This document shows positions 45,835 through 55,623 of a stretch of 64,000 bases of DNA, piece by piece. Within the stretch, counting starts at the first letter, position 1; each line of letters opens with the position of its first letter. The position numbers and the translations under genes are program-made. The stretch is taken from NCBI RefSeq assembly GCF_023509035.1, contig NZ_CP075583.1, positions 124,001 to 188,000 of the forward strand, in the 5' to 3' direction. The notes beneath the pieces are model-generated. The model was not told the origin of the DNA, did not search any database, and worked only from the letters and a program-made list of their open reading frames with translations. This DNA comes from Janthinobacterium lividum (GTDB lineage: Bacteria > Pseudomonadota > Gammaproteobacteria > Burkholderiales > Burkholderiaceae_D).

Positions 45835-48609
45835 TTAGTGCGCTTCGTCCCAGTTCCTGCCTACGCCCACCTCGGCCGTCAGTGGTACTTTCAGCTCGGC
45901 CACGCCGGCCATCAGCTCCGGCAGCTTGCGCTTGACCAATTCGAGCTCGGCGTCCGGCACTTCCAGCACCAGTTCATCGTGCACCTGCATGATCATCTTC
46001 GTTTGCAAGCCGTCCGTTTCCAGCCAGCCTTGCACGGCGATCATGGCCAGCTTGATCAGGTCGGCAGCCGTGCCCTGCATCGGTGCGTTGATCGCCGCCC
46101 GTTCCGCGCCCTGGCGGCGCGGGCCGTTCGGCGAATTAATTTCCGGCAACCACAAACGGCGGCCGAACACGGTTTCCACGTAGCCACGCGCCTTGGCTTG
46201 CTGACGCGTGTCTTCCATATACTGTTTCACGCCGGAGAAGCGGGCAAAGTACCGGTCGATATAGCTTTGCGCGGCCGTGCGGTCCACGCCCAGGTTACCG
46301 GCCAGGCCAAACGCGCTCATGCCGTAGATCAAGCCAAAGTTGATGACCTTGGCATAGCGGCGCTGTTCGCTCTGCACTTCCGCGGCCGGCACGCCGAAGA
46401 TTTCAGCGGCCGTGGCGCGGTGAATGTCGATGCCGTCGGCAAACGCGCGCAGCATGGCTTCGTCGCCCGAGATGTGCGCCATGATGCGCAATTCGATCTG
46501 CGAATAGTCGGCCGAAACGATGTGGCTGCCGGGCGGCGCAATAAAGGCTTCACGGATGCGGCGGCCTTCCGCACTGCGGATGGGAATATTCTGCAAGTTC
46601 GGGTCGTTCGACGCCAATCGCCCCGTCACGGCCACGGCTTGCGCATAGTTCGTGTGCACTCTGCCCGTCGTGACGTTGATCATCTTCGGCAATTTATCCG
46701 TGTAGGTCGACTTCAGCTTGGCCATGCCGCGGTATTCCAGCAGCACTTTGGGCAAGGGATAATCCTCGGCCAGCTTTTGCAGTACTTCCTCATCCGTCGA
46801 GGGCGCGCCCGTCGGGGTTTTCTTGACCACCGGCAGTTTCAGCTTTTCAAAGAAAATCTCGCCGATCTGCTTGGGCGAACCCAGGTTGAACGGCTGCTCG
46901 GCCAGTTCATACGCCTTCTTTTCCAGTTCGAGGATTTTCACGGCCAGCTCGGCCGACTGGATGTTGAGCAGCTCGTCATCGATCAGCACGCCGTTGCGCT
47001 CGATCTTTTGCAAGACCACGGCGGTCGGCATCTCGATCTTTTCATAGATGAAGGTCAGTTTTTCATCGTTGGCCACGTTGCCCCACATATTATTGTGCAG
47101 GCGCAAGGTGACGTCGGCATCCTCGGCCGCGTATCTCGCCGCCTGCTCCACTTCCACCTGATTGAACGTGATCTGCTTGGCGCCCTTGCCGCACACGTCC
47201 TCGAAAGGGATCGTCGTGTAGTTCAAATGGCGCAGGGCCAGGCTGTCCATGTCGTGCTTCTTGTGCGATTCGAACACATACGATACCAGCAGGGTATCGT
47301 GGGCGATGCCGCGCAACGTCACGCCATGGTTGGCGAAGATATGGCTGTCGTACTTCAGGTTCTGCCCCAGCTTGGGCTTGTTTGCATCTTGCAGCCACGG
47401 GCGCAATTTCGCCAGCACATGTTCGCGCGTCAACTGTTCCGGCGCGCCCGCGTAGTCGTGGGCCAGCGGGATGTAGCAGGCGGCGTGCTCGGCAACCGAG
47501 AGGGAAATGCCGACCATTTGCGCCGTCATCGGTTCCAGCGACGTGGTTTCCGTGTCGACAGCCGTCAAGGGCGCCGCATCGATCAGGGCGATCCATTTGT
47601 CCAGCTGCGCATCCGTCAGCACGGTTTCATACACGGCTTCCACCGCTGGCGCGGCATCGGCAAACATGTCGCCCGTCGTGTTGCTGGCAACCCCGGCGGT
47701 GGCGACACCGGCAGCTGCCGATGCGCCTACTGGCGACATCGGCGGCGGCGTAGCGCCCAGTTCGCGCAGCAGGGCCTTGAAGCCGTAGCGGTTGAAGAAG
47801 GCCAGCAGCGCTTCCTTGTCTTCGTGTTTCGCCACCAGCGCGTCGGCGATCGTTGTCATGTGGCCCGACAAATCGCAATCGGTCTTGACGGTGATCAAGG
47901 CGCGCGCCTGCGGCAGCCATGGCAGGGCCGTGCGCAGGTTTTCACCCACGGCGCCGCCCACACTGGCCGCGTTTTGCATGACGCCTTCCAGGCTGTCGTA
48001 CAAGGTCAGCCATTTGACGGCCGTCTTCGGGCCGCATTTCGATACGCCCGGCACGTTGTCGACCGTATCGCCGATCAGCGACAAATAATCGATGATGCGG
48101 TTGGGCGGCACGCCGAACTTGGCCAGTACGGCCGCTTCGTCGAGCTTTTCATTGCTCATGGTATTGATCAGGGTCACCTGGCTGTTGACCAGTTGCGCCA
48201 GGTCCTTGTCGCCCGTGGAGACCACCACGTTCATGCCGGCGCTAGCGGCCTGCACGGCCAGCGTCCCGATCACGTCGTCCGCTTCCACGCCGTCGACCAT
48301 CAGGATAGGCCAGCCCATGGCGCGCACGGCTTCGTGGATGGGTTCGATCTGCAGGCGCAGGTCATCCGGCATCGAGGCGCGCGTGGCCTTGTATTCGGGA
48401 TACATGTCGTCGCGGAAAGTTTTACCCTTGGCATCGAACACGCAGGCGATGTAGGCGGCCGGATAATCCGCGCGCAAACGGCGCAGCATGTTGACCATGC
48501 CGTGCATGGCGCCCGTGGGATAGCCGTCCGGGCTGCGCAGGTCGGGCAGCGCATGGAAAGCACGATAAAGGTAACTGGAACCGTCGACTAACAGCAGGGT
48601 GTTTTGCAT
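45835..48609 (-). CDS. polA: DNA polymerase I
   Basis: 924 residues. The order is a 5'-3' exonuclease (about 1-290, LLLVDGSSYLYRAF), a 3'-5' exonuclease (DTETTSLEPM keeps the DxE metal ligands), and the polymerase with motif A SADYSQIELRIMAHI, motif B RYAKVINFGLIYGMS and motif C QVHDELVLEVP. It fills gaps and removes RNA primers. The start at 48609 (MQNTLLLVDG) is the family N-terminus; longer upstream ORF sequence is unrelated. Confidence 0.98.
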   Translation of the reverse strand: MQNTLLLVDGSSYLYRAFHALPDLRSPDGYPTGAMHGMVNMLRRLRADYPAAYIACVFDAKGKTFRDDMYPEYKATRASMPDDLRLQIEPIHEAVRAMGWPILMVDGVEADDVIGTLAVQAASAGMNVVVSTGDKDLAQLVNSQVTLINTMSNEKLDEAAVLAKFGVPPNRIIDYLSLIGDTVDNVPGVSKCGPKTAVKWLTLYDSLEGVMQNAASVGGAVGENLRTALPWLPQARALITVKTDCDLSGHMTTIADALVAKHEDKEALLAFFNRYGFKALLRELGATPPPMSPVGASAAAGVATAGVASNTTGDMFADAAPAVEAVYETVLTDAQLDKWIALIDAAPLTAVDTETTSLEPMTAQMVGISLSVAEHAACYIPLAHDYAGAPEQLTREHVLAKLRPWLQDANKPKLGQNLKYDSHIFANHGVTLRGIAHDTLLVSYVFESHKKHDMDSLALRHLNYTTIPFEDVCGKGAKQITFNQVEVEQAARYAAEDADVTLRLHNNMWGNVANDEKLTFIYEKIEMPTAVVLQKIERNGVLIDDELLNIQSAELAVKILELEKKAYELAEQPFNLGSPKQIGEIFFEKLKLPVVKKTPTGAPSTDEEVLQKLAEDYPLPKVLLEYRGMAKLKSTYTDKLPKMINVTTGRVHTNYAQAVAVTGRLASNDPNLQNIPIRSAEGRRIREAFIAPPGSHIVSADYSQIELRIMAHISGDEAMLRAFADGIDIHRATAAEIFGVPAAEVQSEQRRYAKVINFGLIYGMSAFGLAGNLGVDRTAAQSYIDRYFARFSGVKQYMEDTRQQAKARGYVETVFGRRLWLPEINSPNGPRRQGAERAAINAPMQGTAADLIKLAMIAVQGWLETDGLQTKMIMQVHDELVLEVPDAELELVKRKLPELMAGVAELKVPLTAEVGVGRNWDEAH

Positions 48610-48901
48610 AATGCCAATAAAATAAGGTGAGCCGCGCCAGCCGGGAAGAAACAGCGGCGGGCGGGCGGAATATCGCACAATTATCGCAGAGTTTAGGGCC
48701 GCGCCACCGGCCGCAACGCGTGCTGCTCTTGCTGTTTTTGCCACACTGGCGGCCCCGTGCGGACGTGCGGGCTGCCGCTGCCAGCCATTTCGGCACATTT
48801 AAACAGCATTGCCTACCAGTTTGTTACAATGCCTTATAGATAAATTGACGGCATTACACCACTGCACGCGCTGCAGTCCCACACATGGAAGCGAACCCAT
48901 C

Positions 48902-49297
48902 ATGATGCGTACATCGACACTCTGGACATTCCTCGCCCTGCCCCTGCTGGCATGTTCGGCCATTGCCAGCGCCCAGACGCCGGCCAAACCGAGCGAAGCG
49001 CCGCCACAACTGGAACGCATCGAGGAAATGGGCGAAGCGCCCATCACCGTGGCGCCGGCCGCAGCCAAGCAGCAGATTACCGAAAAACGCGAAGCGGGCG
49101 TGACGTCCGAAGTGAAAGTCACGAGCGGCGGCAGCACCTATTACATGAAACCGGCCGCTGGCGCCGACCAGGCCCACGGCGGCACCCTGCGCGGCCCGCA
49201 ATGGAAAGTGCTGGAATTCGACCTGGGCAAGAAAAAACAGAAACAACGCGATGAAGAGGCAGCGGATGCGCCAGCACCGCCCGCACCAGCTAAGTAA
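48902..49297 (+). CDS. DUF2782-like exported protein
   Basis: 131 residues. A signal peptide (LWTFLALPLLACSAIASA) is followed by a low-complexity Pro/Ala segment, then the conserved EVKVTSGGSTYYMKP and RGPQWKVLEFDLGKKK. These small proteins sit between polA and thrB in many betaproteobacteria. Function unknown. A terminator-like hairpin follows. Confidence 0.82.
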   Translation: MMRTSTLWTFLALPLLACSAIASAQTPAKPSEAPPQLERIEEMGEAPITVAPAAAKQQITEKREAGVTSEVKVTSGGSTYYMKPAAGADQAHGGTLRGPQWKVLEFDLGKKKQKQRDEEAADAPAPPAPAK

Positions 49298-49316
49298 GCA
49301 GCCACTCTCTTCTGCC

Positions 49317-49352
49317 CTGCCCCGGCCACCTGCGGGGCAGCCGGCTTTTTTT
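49317..49352 (+). terminator. Terminator-like hairpin before thrB
   Basis: Stem CTGCCCCG/CGGGGCAG (49317-49324 and 49333-49340), then CCGGC and a T7 run. It could reduce read-through from the DUF2782 gene into thrB. Confidence 0.55.
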
Positions 49353-49380
49353 GACCTTTTAGACCATTCCTCTCTTTCCC

Positions 49381-50337
49381 ATGGCAGTTTTTACCGCGCT
49401 ACACCTGGACGATATCGGCCAGTGGATCACGCAGTTTCCACTCGGCAAACCTCTGGCGCTCAAGGGCATCGCGTCCGGCATCGAAAACAGCAATTTCTTC
49501 CTGAGCACGGAGCGCGGCGAGTATGTGCTGACGATCTTTGAAAACCTCAGCTTCGAGCAATTGCCGTTTTATCTGCAACTGATGCGCCATTTGGCGGACC
49601 GGGGCGTACTGGTGCCGGCGCCGATCGCCAATGCCGATGGCGAACTGGTGACGGCCTTGCAAGGCAAGCCGGCCGCCATCGTCAGCAAACTCGACGGCAG
49701 CTCGCAGATGGCGCCGCAAGCCGTGCATTGCGCGGCTGTCGGCACCATGCTGGCGAAGATGCACCTGGCGGGGCGCGATTTCCCCCTGCAGCAGCCGAAT
49801 TTGCGGGGACTGGACTGGTGGAACACCACCACGCCGCTGGTCTTGCATCACCTAGATGATGCCAAAGCGCATTTGCTGCGCGCGGAAATCCATTTCCAGG
49901 ACGCGTTTGCCGCCTGCGATACTTATAAAGCCATCCCCCGCGGTCCCGTGCATGCCGACTTGTTCCGCAACAACGTCATGTTTGACGGCGAGCAACTGAC
50001 CGGCTTTTTCGACTTTTACTTTGCCGGCTGCGACACCTGGCTGTTCGACGTGGCCGTCACCGTCAACGACTGGTGCGTGGACCTGGACACGGGCGTACTC
50101 GACACGGTGCGCGTGCGCGCCCTGCTCGACGCCTACCGGACCGTGCGCCCGTTTACGCACGAAGAACAAACGGCATGGCAACCGATGCTGCGCGCTGCCG
50201 CGCTGCGTTTCTGGCTGTCGCGCCTGTACGATTATTACCAGCCGCGCGAAGCGGAAATGCTGACCCCGCACGATCCGGCGCATTTCGAACGCATTCTGCG
50301 CGAACGTATCGCCACACCTGCTCCGGAACTGTTTTAA
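49381..50337 (+). CDS. thrB: Homoserine kinase, APH-type
   Basis: 318 residues. It phosphorylates homoserine in threonine synthesis. It belongs to the aminoglycoside-phosphotransferase-like kinases rather than the GHMP type: [12 protein letters not shown] near the N-terminus, the catalytic loop [14 protein letters not shown] and the metal-binding GFFDFYFAG. The next gene starts 2 bases after its stop. Confidence 0.95.
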   Translation: MAVFTALHLDDIGQWITQFPLGKPLALKGIASGIENSNFFLSTERGEYVLTIFENLSFEQLPFYLQLMRHLADRGVLVPAPIANADGELVTALQGKPAAIVSKLDGSSQMAPQAVHCAAVGTMLAKMHLAGRDFPLQQPNLRGLDWWNTTTPLVLHHLDDAKAHLLRAEIHFQDAFAACDTYKAIPRGPVHADLFRNNVMFDGEQLTGFFDFYFAGCDTWLFDVAVTVNDWCVDLDTGVLDTVRVRALLDAYRTVRPFTHEEQTAWQPMLRAAALRFWLSRLYDYYQPREAEMLTPHDPAHFERILRERIATPAPELF

Positions 50338-50339
50338 AC

Positions 50340-51131
50340 ATGGAAAAATTACCTGCAAGTACAGGTTGGCAATGGGTGAAACAAGGCTTCGCCCTGTTTC
50401 GCAAGCAACCTGGCGGCATGTCGATGCTGTTTCTCGGCTATATGTTCTGCATGCTGGCCGTCAGCATCGTGCCCGTGCTCGGTCAGATGCTGCCCGTCAT
50501 CCTCGTCCCCGTGTTTTCCGTCGCCTTCGTGCAAGGCTGCCTGAATATCGACCAGGGCAAGCGCGTCTTGCCCAGCCTGCTGATCTCAGGCTTCCGCAAG
50601 CCGGCCTTTCCTTCCCTGTTCGGCCTGGGCGTGCTGTACATCCTCATGGCCATCGTCGCCATCGGCGCCTCAACCCTGGTGGACGACGGCTTGCTGTGGC
50701 AACTGGTCACCGGACAACTGACGGAAGAAGCGGCGCGCACCGCCATCCCCGAATCGCGCCTGGGCCTGGGCATCCTGCTGGCCATCGTGCTGTACGTGCC
50801 AGCCGCCATGGCCTTCTGCTTTGCCGCACCGTTGATTTACTGGAAACAAACCGGGCTGGGCAAGTCGCTGTTCTTCAGCTTTTTCGCCGTCTGGCGTTCG
50901 CTGTCGGCCTTCATCGTCTTCGCCGCTACCTGGTTCGCCATCAGCGTCGTCACCAGCCAGTTGCTGGCCGTCATCTTTGGCCGCACGCCGCTGATGATGC
51001 AGCTGATGATGCCGCTGTCGATGATACTCACCATCATCATGCATTGCTCGTTCTACGCCGCCTACCGCCAGATCTTCGGCGTGCCCGTCGATGAGAGCAA
51101 GACGGTGTCGCTGGACAAGCCGAACGACTGA
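50340..51131 (+). CDS. BPSS1780-family membrane protein
   Basis: 263 residues with about six hydrophobic segments. It opens with LPASTGWQWVKQGFALFRKQP, the signature start of this Burkholderiales family. Function unknown. It is tightly coupled to thrB and followed by a strong terminator. Confidence 0.85.
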   Translation: MEKLPASTGWQWVKQGFALFRKQPGGMSMLFLGYMFCMLAVSIVPVLGQMLPVILVPVFSVAFVQGCLNIDQGKRVLPSLLISGFRKPAFPSLFGLGVLYILMAIVAIGASTLVDDGLLWQLVTGQLTEEAARTAIPESRLGLGILLAIVLYVPAAMAFCFAAPLIYWKQTGLGKSLFFSFFAVWRSLSAFIVFAATWFAISVVTSQLLAVIFGRTPLMMQLMMPLSMILTIIMHCSFYAAYRQIFGVPVDESKTVSLDKPND

Positions 51132-51144
51132 TTTCGATTCTGCA

Positions 51145-51175
51145 CAAAAAAGGGCAGCCTGCGCAGGCTGCCCTT
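51145..51175. terminator. Two-way rho-independent terminator
   Basis: Perfect 22-base palindrome GGGCAGCCTGC/GCAGGCTGCCC with A6 on the left and T-rich sequence on the right. It ends both the BPSS1780 gene and, on the other strand, uvrD. Confidence 0.85.
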
Positions 51176-51197
51176 TCTTATTAGCGCTCAGCTAATC

Positions 51198-53507
51198 TTA
51201 GTGACCTAATCTCTCCAGCTTGGCGATGCCCAGATCCAGCACCTTCATGCCGTGCTGTCCAAAATTGATCTGCGCGCGCGCATTGCCGCCGCCGCCTTCG
51301 ATATTGACGATCACGCCTTCGCCGAACTTGGCGTGCGCGACCGATTCACCGATGCGCCAGCCGCTACCCGTGGCTTTTTGCGCGATCTTTTGCGCAATCG
51401 CATTGTCCGAACCCAGGCTGGCCACGCGGGGCGCCTCGTCCCAGGCCGACTTGCGGTTGCCGAACCAGTTCGCCTGCACCTTCGGCGACAGCCATTTCAG
51501 CGATTCTTCCGGCAATTCGTCGAAGAAGCGCGACTTCATGTTGTAGCGCGTCTGGCCATGCAGCATGCGCGTCTGCGAGAAGCTCATATATAGCCGCTTG
51601 CGCGCGCGCGTAATCGCCACGTACATCAGCCGGCGTTCCTCTTCCACGCCGTTGTCTTCCTTCGAGCTGCTTTCGTGCGGGAACAGGCCCTCTTCCAGCC
51701 CGGTAATGAAGACGTTGTCGAATTCCAGGCCCTTGGCCGAGTGCACCGTCATCATCTGCAGCGCATCCTGGCCCGCCTGCGCCTGGTTATCGCCCGCTTC
51801 CAGCGACGCGTGCGACAGGAAGGCGGAGAGCGGCGACATCACGGCCGGCAGCGGCGCGTCGGCATCCAGAATTTCGATGCCATCCTGGTTGACGACAGGC
51901 GCGCCCGACTGCGCCTGGGCGGCAGGCCCCAGATGCGCCGGTGCCGCCTGGCCGAAACCTTCCTCGGAAACGAACTGGCTGGCCGCGCTGACCATCTGCT
52001 CCAGGTTCTCGATGCGGTCGGCGCCTTCTTTTTCATTCTGGTAATGCTGTAGCAAGGTACTCGCTTCCAGTACCACGCACACCATTTCCGGCAGGGACAA
52101 TTGCTGCGTTTCGAAACGCACGCCCTCGATCAATTTCACGAAACCGGCCAGCACGCTCCCCGCCTTGCCTGCCACATACGGCACGGATGCGTACAGCGAA
52201 ATGCCGTATTGCTCGGAAGCGGCCTGCAATTGCTCGATCGAACGCATGCCAATGCCGCGCGTAGGGAAATTGACCACGCGCAGGAAGGCCGAATCGTTGT
52301 GCGGATTGTCCATCAATTGCAAATAGGCAATCGCATGCTTGACCTCGGCGCGCTGGAAGTAGCGCTGGCCGCCATACACATGATACGGAATCGCGGCCGA
52401 GAACAGCGCATGTTCGATCACGCGCGACTGCGCATTCGAGCGGTACAAAATCGCGATCTCACTGCGCGAAGCGCCATCGGCGATCAGGCTTTTCGCCTCT
52501 TCGATGATCCACTGTGCTTCCTGCAGGTCGGAACTGGCTTCATACACGCGCACCTGCTCGCCATGGCCCGCATCCGTGCGCAGATTCTTGCCCAGGCGCT
52601 TGCTATTGTTCGCGATCAACACGTTGGCGCTGTCGAGGATATGACCGTGCGAGCGGTAGTTCTGCTCCAGCTTGATCAAGTTCTTCACCTGGAACTCGTG
52701 CTCGAAGGCACTCATGTTGCCCACATTGGCGCCGCGGAAGGCGTAGATGCTCTGGTCATCGTCGCCGACGGCAAACAGGGCGCCGCCATCGCGGCTGCCG
52801 TGTCCGGCCAGCAACTTGAGCCAGTTGTATTGCAGGTTATTCGTATCCTGGAACTCGTCGACGAGGATGTGGCGGAAACGCGCCTGGTAGTGTTCACGCA
52901 GGGGCTGGTTGCGGCTCAGCAATTCATACGTGCGCAACAGCAATTCCGCAAAATCGACGACGCCTTCGCGCTGGCACTGATCGTCGTACAGCTGGTACAG
53001 CTCGACCATCTTGCGCTCGTGCGCGTCGTACGCTTCCACGTCCGTGGCGCGCAAGCCCTGGTCCTTGGCGTTGTTGATGAAATACATCACCGTCTTCGGC
53101 GGGAATTTTTCATCATCAATGTTATTTGCCTTCAACAAGCGCTTGATCACCGACAACTGATCCTGCGAATCGAGGATCTGGAAAGTCTGCGGCAAGGCCG
53201 CATCGCGGTAGTGCGTACGCAGCAGACGGTTGCACAGACCGTGGAAGGTCCCGATCCACATGCCGCGCGTATTGATCGGCAGCATGGCCGACAGGCGCGT
53301 GAGCATTTCCTTGGCGGCTTTATTCGTGAAGGTCACGGCCAGGATGCCGGGCGGCGATACCTGCTGGGTCTGGATCAGCCACGCGATGCGGGTGGTCAGC
53401 ACGCGGGTCTTGCCCGAACCGGCGCCAGCCAGGATCAGCGCATGTTGCGCCGGCAAGGTGACGGCAGCCAATTGTTCGGGATTGAGGTTGTGAAGAAGAT
53501 TTTGCAT
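51198..53507 (-). CDS. uvrD: UvrD/Rep-family 3'-5' DNA helicase
   Basis: 769 residues. It is a superfamily 1A helicase for mismatch and excision repair and replication fork clearing. Walker A is AGAGSGKTRVL, motif II VDEFQDTNNLQYNW, motif III GDDDQSIYAFRGA, motif IV LEQNYRS, and motif V VHSAKGLEFDNVFITGLEEG. The C-terminal GESVAHAKFGEGVI is the UvrD tudor-like tail that can contact RNA polymerase. Confidence 0.96.
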   Translation of the reverse strand: MQNLLHNLNPEQLAAVTLPAQHALILAGAGSGKTRVLTTRIAWLIQTQQVSPPGILAVTFTNKAAKEMLTRLSAMLPINTRGMWIGTFHGLCNRLLRTHYRDAALPQTFQILDSQDQLSVIKRLLKANNIDDEKFPPKTVMYFINNAKDQGLRATDVEAYDAHERKMVELYQLYDDQCQREGVVDFAELLLRTYELLSRNQPLREHYQARFRHILVDEFQDTNNLQYNWLKLLAGHGSRDGGALFAVGDDDQSIYAFRGANVGNMSAFEHEFQVKNLIKLEQNYRSHGHILDSANVLIANNSKRLGKNLRTDAGHGEQVRVYEASSDLQEAQWIIEEAKSLIADGASRSEIAILYRSNAQSRVIEHALFSAAIPYHVYGGQRYFQRAEVKHAIAYLQLMDNPHNDSAFLRVVNFPTRGIGMRSIEQLQAASEQYGISLYASVPYVAGKAGSVLAGFVKLIEGVRFETQQLSLPEMVCVVLEASTLLQHYQNEKEGADRIENLEQMVSAASQFVSEEGFGQAAPAHLGPAAQAQSGAPVVNQDGIEILDADAPLPAVMSPLSAFLSHASLEAGDNQAQAGQDALQMMTVHSAKGLEFDNVFITGLEEGLFPHESSSKEDNGVEEERRLMYVAITRARKRLYMSFSQTRMLHGQTRYNMKSRFFDELPEESLKWLSPKVQANWFGNRKSAWDEAPRVASLGSDNAIAQKIAQKATGSGWRIGESVAHAKFGEGVIVNIEGGGGNARAQINFGQHGMKVLDLGIAKLERLGH

Positions 53508-53616
53508 GCCGTGATTATACCGGCATGGCTAAAAATACTGTGCATTTGTCCAGCGGTCGCGCCGTATTCGCCGCGTGCGCGCTACAATCGGCATCACTGC
53601 ACAGCTGACAGAAACG

Positions 53617-53901
53617 ATGCCCATGACACCTCCCAGCCACCTCGACGGCGCCCGCGTACTGGCCTGGGCCTGGTCCGACCTGCCCTTCGGCCTCGTCAAC
53701 GATGAGCATGGTGGCGCCGCCCCCATCGCCATCCACGGCCTGGCCGTGTGCCGCTACGGGGACGAGGGGCGCGTCTACCGTTTCAGCTGCGATGCGCGCT
53801 GGGACACGGTGCAGGATGAGGTATATGCCAGCGCGGACGAAGCCCGGCAGCAATTGCCCGCGCAATACCGCGCCGTGGCCGCCGTCTGGCATACCCCATG
53901 A
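53617..53901 (+). CDS. Small uncharacterised protein preceding the acetyltransferase gene
   Basis: 94 residues, no recognised family. It looks like a small alpha/beta protein (DGARVLAWAWSDLPFGLVND, RVYRFSCDARWDTVQDEVY). The stop overlaps the start of the GNAT gene (ATGA), so the two are co-translated. Starts at 53617 or 53623 both fit. A TACAAT box lies at 53583-53588. Confidence 0.7.
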   Translation: MPMTPPSHLDGARVLAWAWSDLPFGLVNDEHGGAAPIAIHGLAVCRYGDEGRVYRFSCDARWDTVQDEVYASADEARQQLPAQYRAVAAVWHTP

Positions 53902-54419
53902 ACTATGCGATACGCGCAGCCACCCGCGCCGACCTGCCCCTGCTGGCCCAGGTCGAGCGCAGCGCAGCGGCCCTGTTTGCGCAGGCTGGCCCCGGACTGG
54001 CGTGGCTGGCGCAAGGAGAACCCTTGCCACTAAGCACCTTGCAGGCGCTGCTGCAGCATGGTGGCGTCTGGGTGGCTGCCGATGGGCAGGACAGGCCATC
54101 GGGTTTCCTGGCCGCCCAGCCACTCGACGGCCAGTTGTTCATCGTGGAATTGTCCGTTGCACTGCCACATCAACGCCAGGGACTGGGCGCGCGCCTGCTC
54201 GACGCGGCGGCGGCCCACGCCCGGGCGCTGGGCTGCGCCTGCCTGACACTGAGCACCTACCGCCATCTGCCCTGGAACGCGCCCTACTATGCGCGCCACG
54301 GTTTCAGCGACATCGAGGCCGTGGCGCTGGGCGCGGGTCACGCGTTCAAGCTGGCGCGCGAAGCGCAGGACGGGCACGATCCGGCGCTGCGCTGCCTGAT
54401 GCGCAAGCCGCTGGCTTGA
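53898..54419 (+). CDS. GNAT-family N-acetyltransferase
   Basis: 173 residues. It has the acetyl-CoA-binding segment VALPHQRQGLGARLLDAAAA (the RxxGxG/A motif) and NAPYYARHGFSDIE near the end. The N-terminus MNYAIRAATRADLPLLAQVE is usual for the fold. The acceptor is unknown. Confidence 0.9.
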   Translation: MNYAIRAATRADLPLLAQVERSAAALFAQAGPGLAWLAQGEPLPLSTLQALLQHGGVWVAADGQDRPSGFLAAQPLDGQLFIVELSVALPHQRQGLGARLLDAAAAHARALGCACLTLSTYRHLPWNAPYYARHGFSDIEAVALGAGHAFKLAREAQDGHDPALRCLMRKPLA

Positions 54420-54423
54420 CCTC

Positions 54424-55278
54424 TCAGCGCACCAGCCGGGCCTTGCCTTCGCTCAGCGATTGCGCGATCACCTGCCGCGTTGCCTTGTCCGCCGCCATGG
54501 CCGCTTTCTCTTGCTGGCGGCCAAGGTCGCTCATTTGCTTGCCCAGCGTTTCCATCGGCTTGCTGCGCTGATCCATCTGGCGCGAAATCGCTTCGGCCTG
54601 CCGGGCCTCGCTCTCATGGATGGCGGCGATGCGTTCGTTGGCCTCTTCCATTTCATCCTGGGCATCTTCCATCTGCTGCTGCAAACGTTCTACATCGCGC
54701 TCGGCCGTACGGCGTGCCGCATCGCTCGTTGCCAGTGCCTGGCGGCGCGACGCGTCGCCCAGCTTGCGGCCCAGCTCCTGCTGCTGGCGGGCCAGGACGC
54801 GCAGCTGTTCCGATTCGCGCGTACCGGCCTTGGCCTGCGCCTGGCCACGGGCGCCCATCTTGCCGCCCAATTCGCCCATCGCCTTGCCATGCGCACTCAT
54901 CTGCGTACCCAGACCACTCATCTGCTCACCCAGTTGCTGGGATGGTTTCCAGGCCTCGTTGATCCGCGCCAGCAGCGCGGGATCCTGCATCACATAACTC
55001 TTGCCCTGGTCTCGAAACCACAGGAACTGCCCATTGATGGACTGTTTCAACTGCTTGATCTGCTGGTTATCGACATCGCTACCACTCATGGTGACCCTGT
55101 CCTTGCGGCTATCGACGAGGGCATAGCCATCGCTACTCTCCACGGAAATACTGATCTGCTTGCTGGGTGCGGCAGGCGGGGCCGGCGGCGCGGGCGGCTC
55201 GGGCGGCTGCACGGCCAGCGCGCTGCCGCCAAGCAGGATACCGGCAAGGCTGAGGATCAAACGGTGGGAAGTGGACAT
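54424..55278 (-). CDS. Exported coiled-coil protein of unknown function
   Basis: 284 residues. A signal peptide (RLILSLAGILLGGSALA) and a Pro/Ala-rich linker precede a short beta region (ISISVESSDGYALVDSR) and then a long charged, Gln/Met/Gly-rich helix with GEQMSGLG, GELGGKMGARG and RQQQELGRKLG, a repeat of about seven residues. The LG-containing heptad style is like the C-terminal part of some M56/BlaR1-type proteins, but the peptidase part is absent. No function can be assigned. Confidence 0.65.
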   Translation of the reverse strand: MSTSHRLILSLAGILLGGSALAVQPPEPPAPPAPPAAPSKQISISVESSDGYALVDSRKDRVTMSGSDVDNQQIKQLKQSINGQFLWFRDQGKSYVMQDPALLARINEAWKPSQQLGEQMSGLGTQMSAHGKAMGELGGKMGARGQAQAKAGTRESEQLRVLARQQQELGRKLGDASRRQALATSDAARRTAERDVERLQQQMEDAQDEMEEANERIAAIHESEARQAEAISRQMDQRSKPMETLGKQMSDLGRQQEKAAMAADKATRQVIAQSLSEGKARLVR

Positions 55279-55408
55279 GGCTGCCTCGTGTGTATGGTTG
55301 GAGCGCCTACTCTAGCCAGGCGCGATGGGCGGCTCCAGCGCCGTGCGACAGGCTGCACAAATGCTGGCCTGGACGGCAGGCTTGCCCGATGAGTGGCAAA
55401 CCACGGGC

Positions 55409-55433
55409 AAAAAAAAGGAGGCCAGGGGCCTCC
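55409..55433 (-). terminator. Rho-independent terminator, distal copy
   Basis: Minus-strand stem GGAGGCC/GGCCTCC with a three-base loop followed by T8 (55416-55409). It is the second of two in a row after the alcohol dehydrogenase gene. Confidence 0.8.
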
Positions 55434-55564
55434 GCAAAGCCGCTGTGGTACAGCGACGAAGATCAAGATAGCCGCTGGCGGCCGCCACCGCCAGCGCCGT
55501 GCGATGAATTGCCGGGATCCGGGAGTGGACGACAGCCAGGCCCGATGGATGGCAAAACGGCGGC

Positions 55565-55590
55565 AAAAAAAACGGAGGCCGCAGCCTCCG
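55565..55590 (-). terminator. Rho-independent terminator, proximal copy
   Basis: Minus-strand stem CGGAGGC/GCCTCCG with loop TGCG or GGCC followed by T8 (55572-55565), 34 bases beyond the dehydrogenase stop. Confidence 0.85.
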
Positions 55591-55623
55591 CAAAAACGCC
55601 GTGGTACGGCGTATAGCAATTAA

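Larger units (their letters stand above)
55279..55623. other. Intergenic region with duplicated terminator units
   Basis: 345 bases between the exported coiled-coil gene and the alcohol dehydrogenase stop. It holds two diverged copies of a unit at an offset of 156 bases, each ending in a terminator hairpin on the minus strand. No coding sequence is credible here; a 120-codon minus frame merely spans the duplication. Confidence 0.7.

Noticed and set aside
45823-48591. Plus-strand open frame of 922 codons opposite polA
   Set aside because: Antisense mirror of a certain polA gene; composition is His/Arg/Gln-rich and lacks motifs.
55257-55619. Minus-strand 120-codon frame with two similar Cys-rich segments
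   Set aside because: The repeats are the two terminator units read as codons; there is no ribosome site and the frame crosses both terminators.
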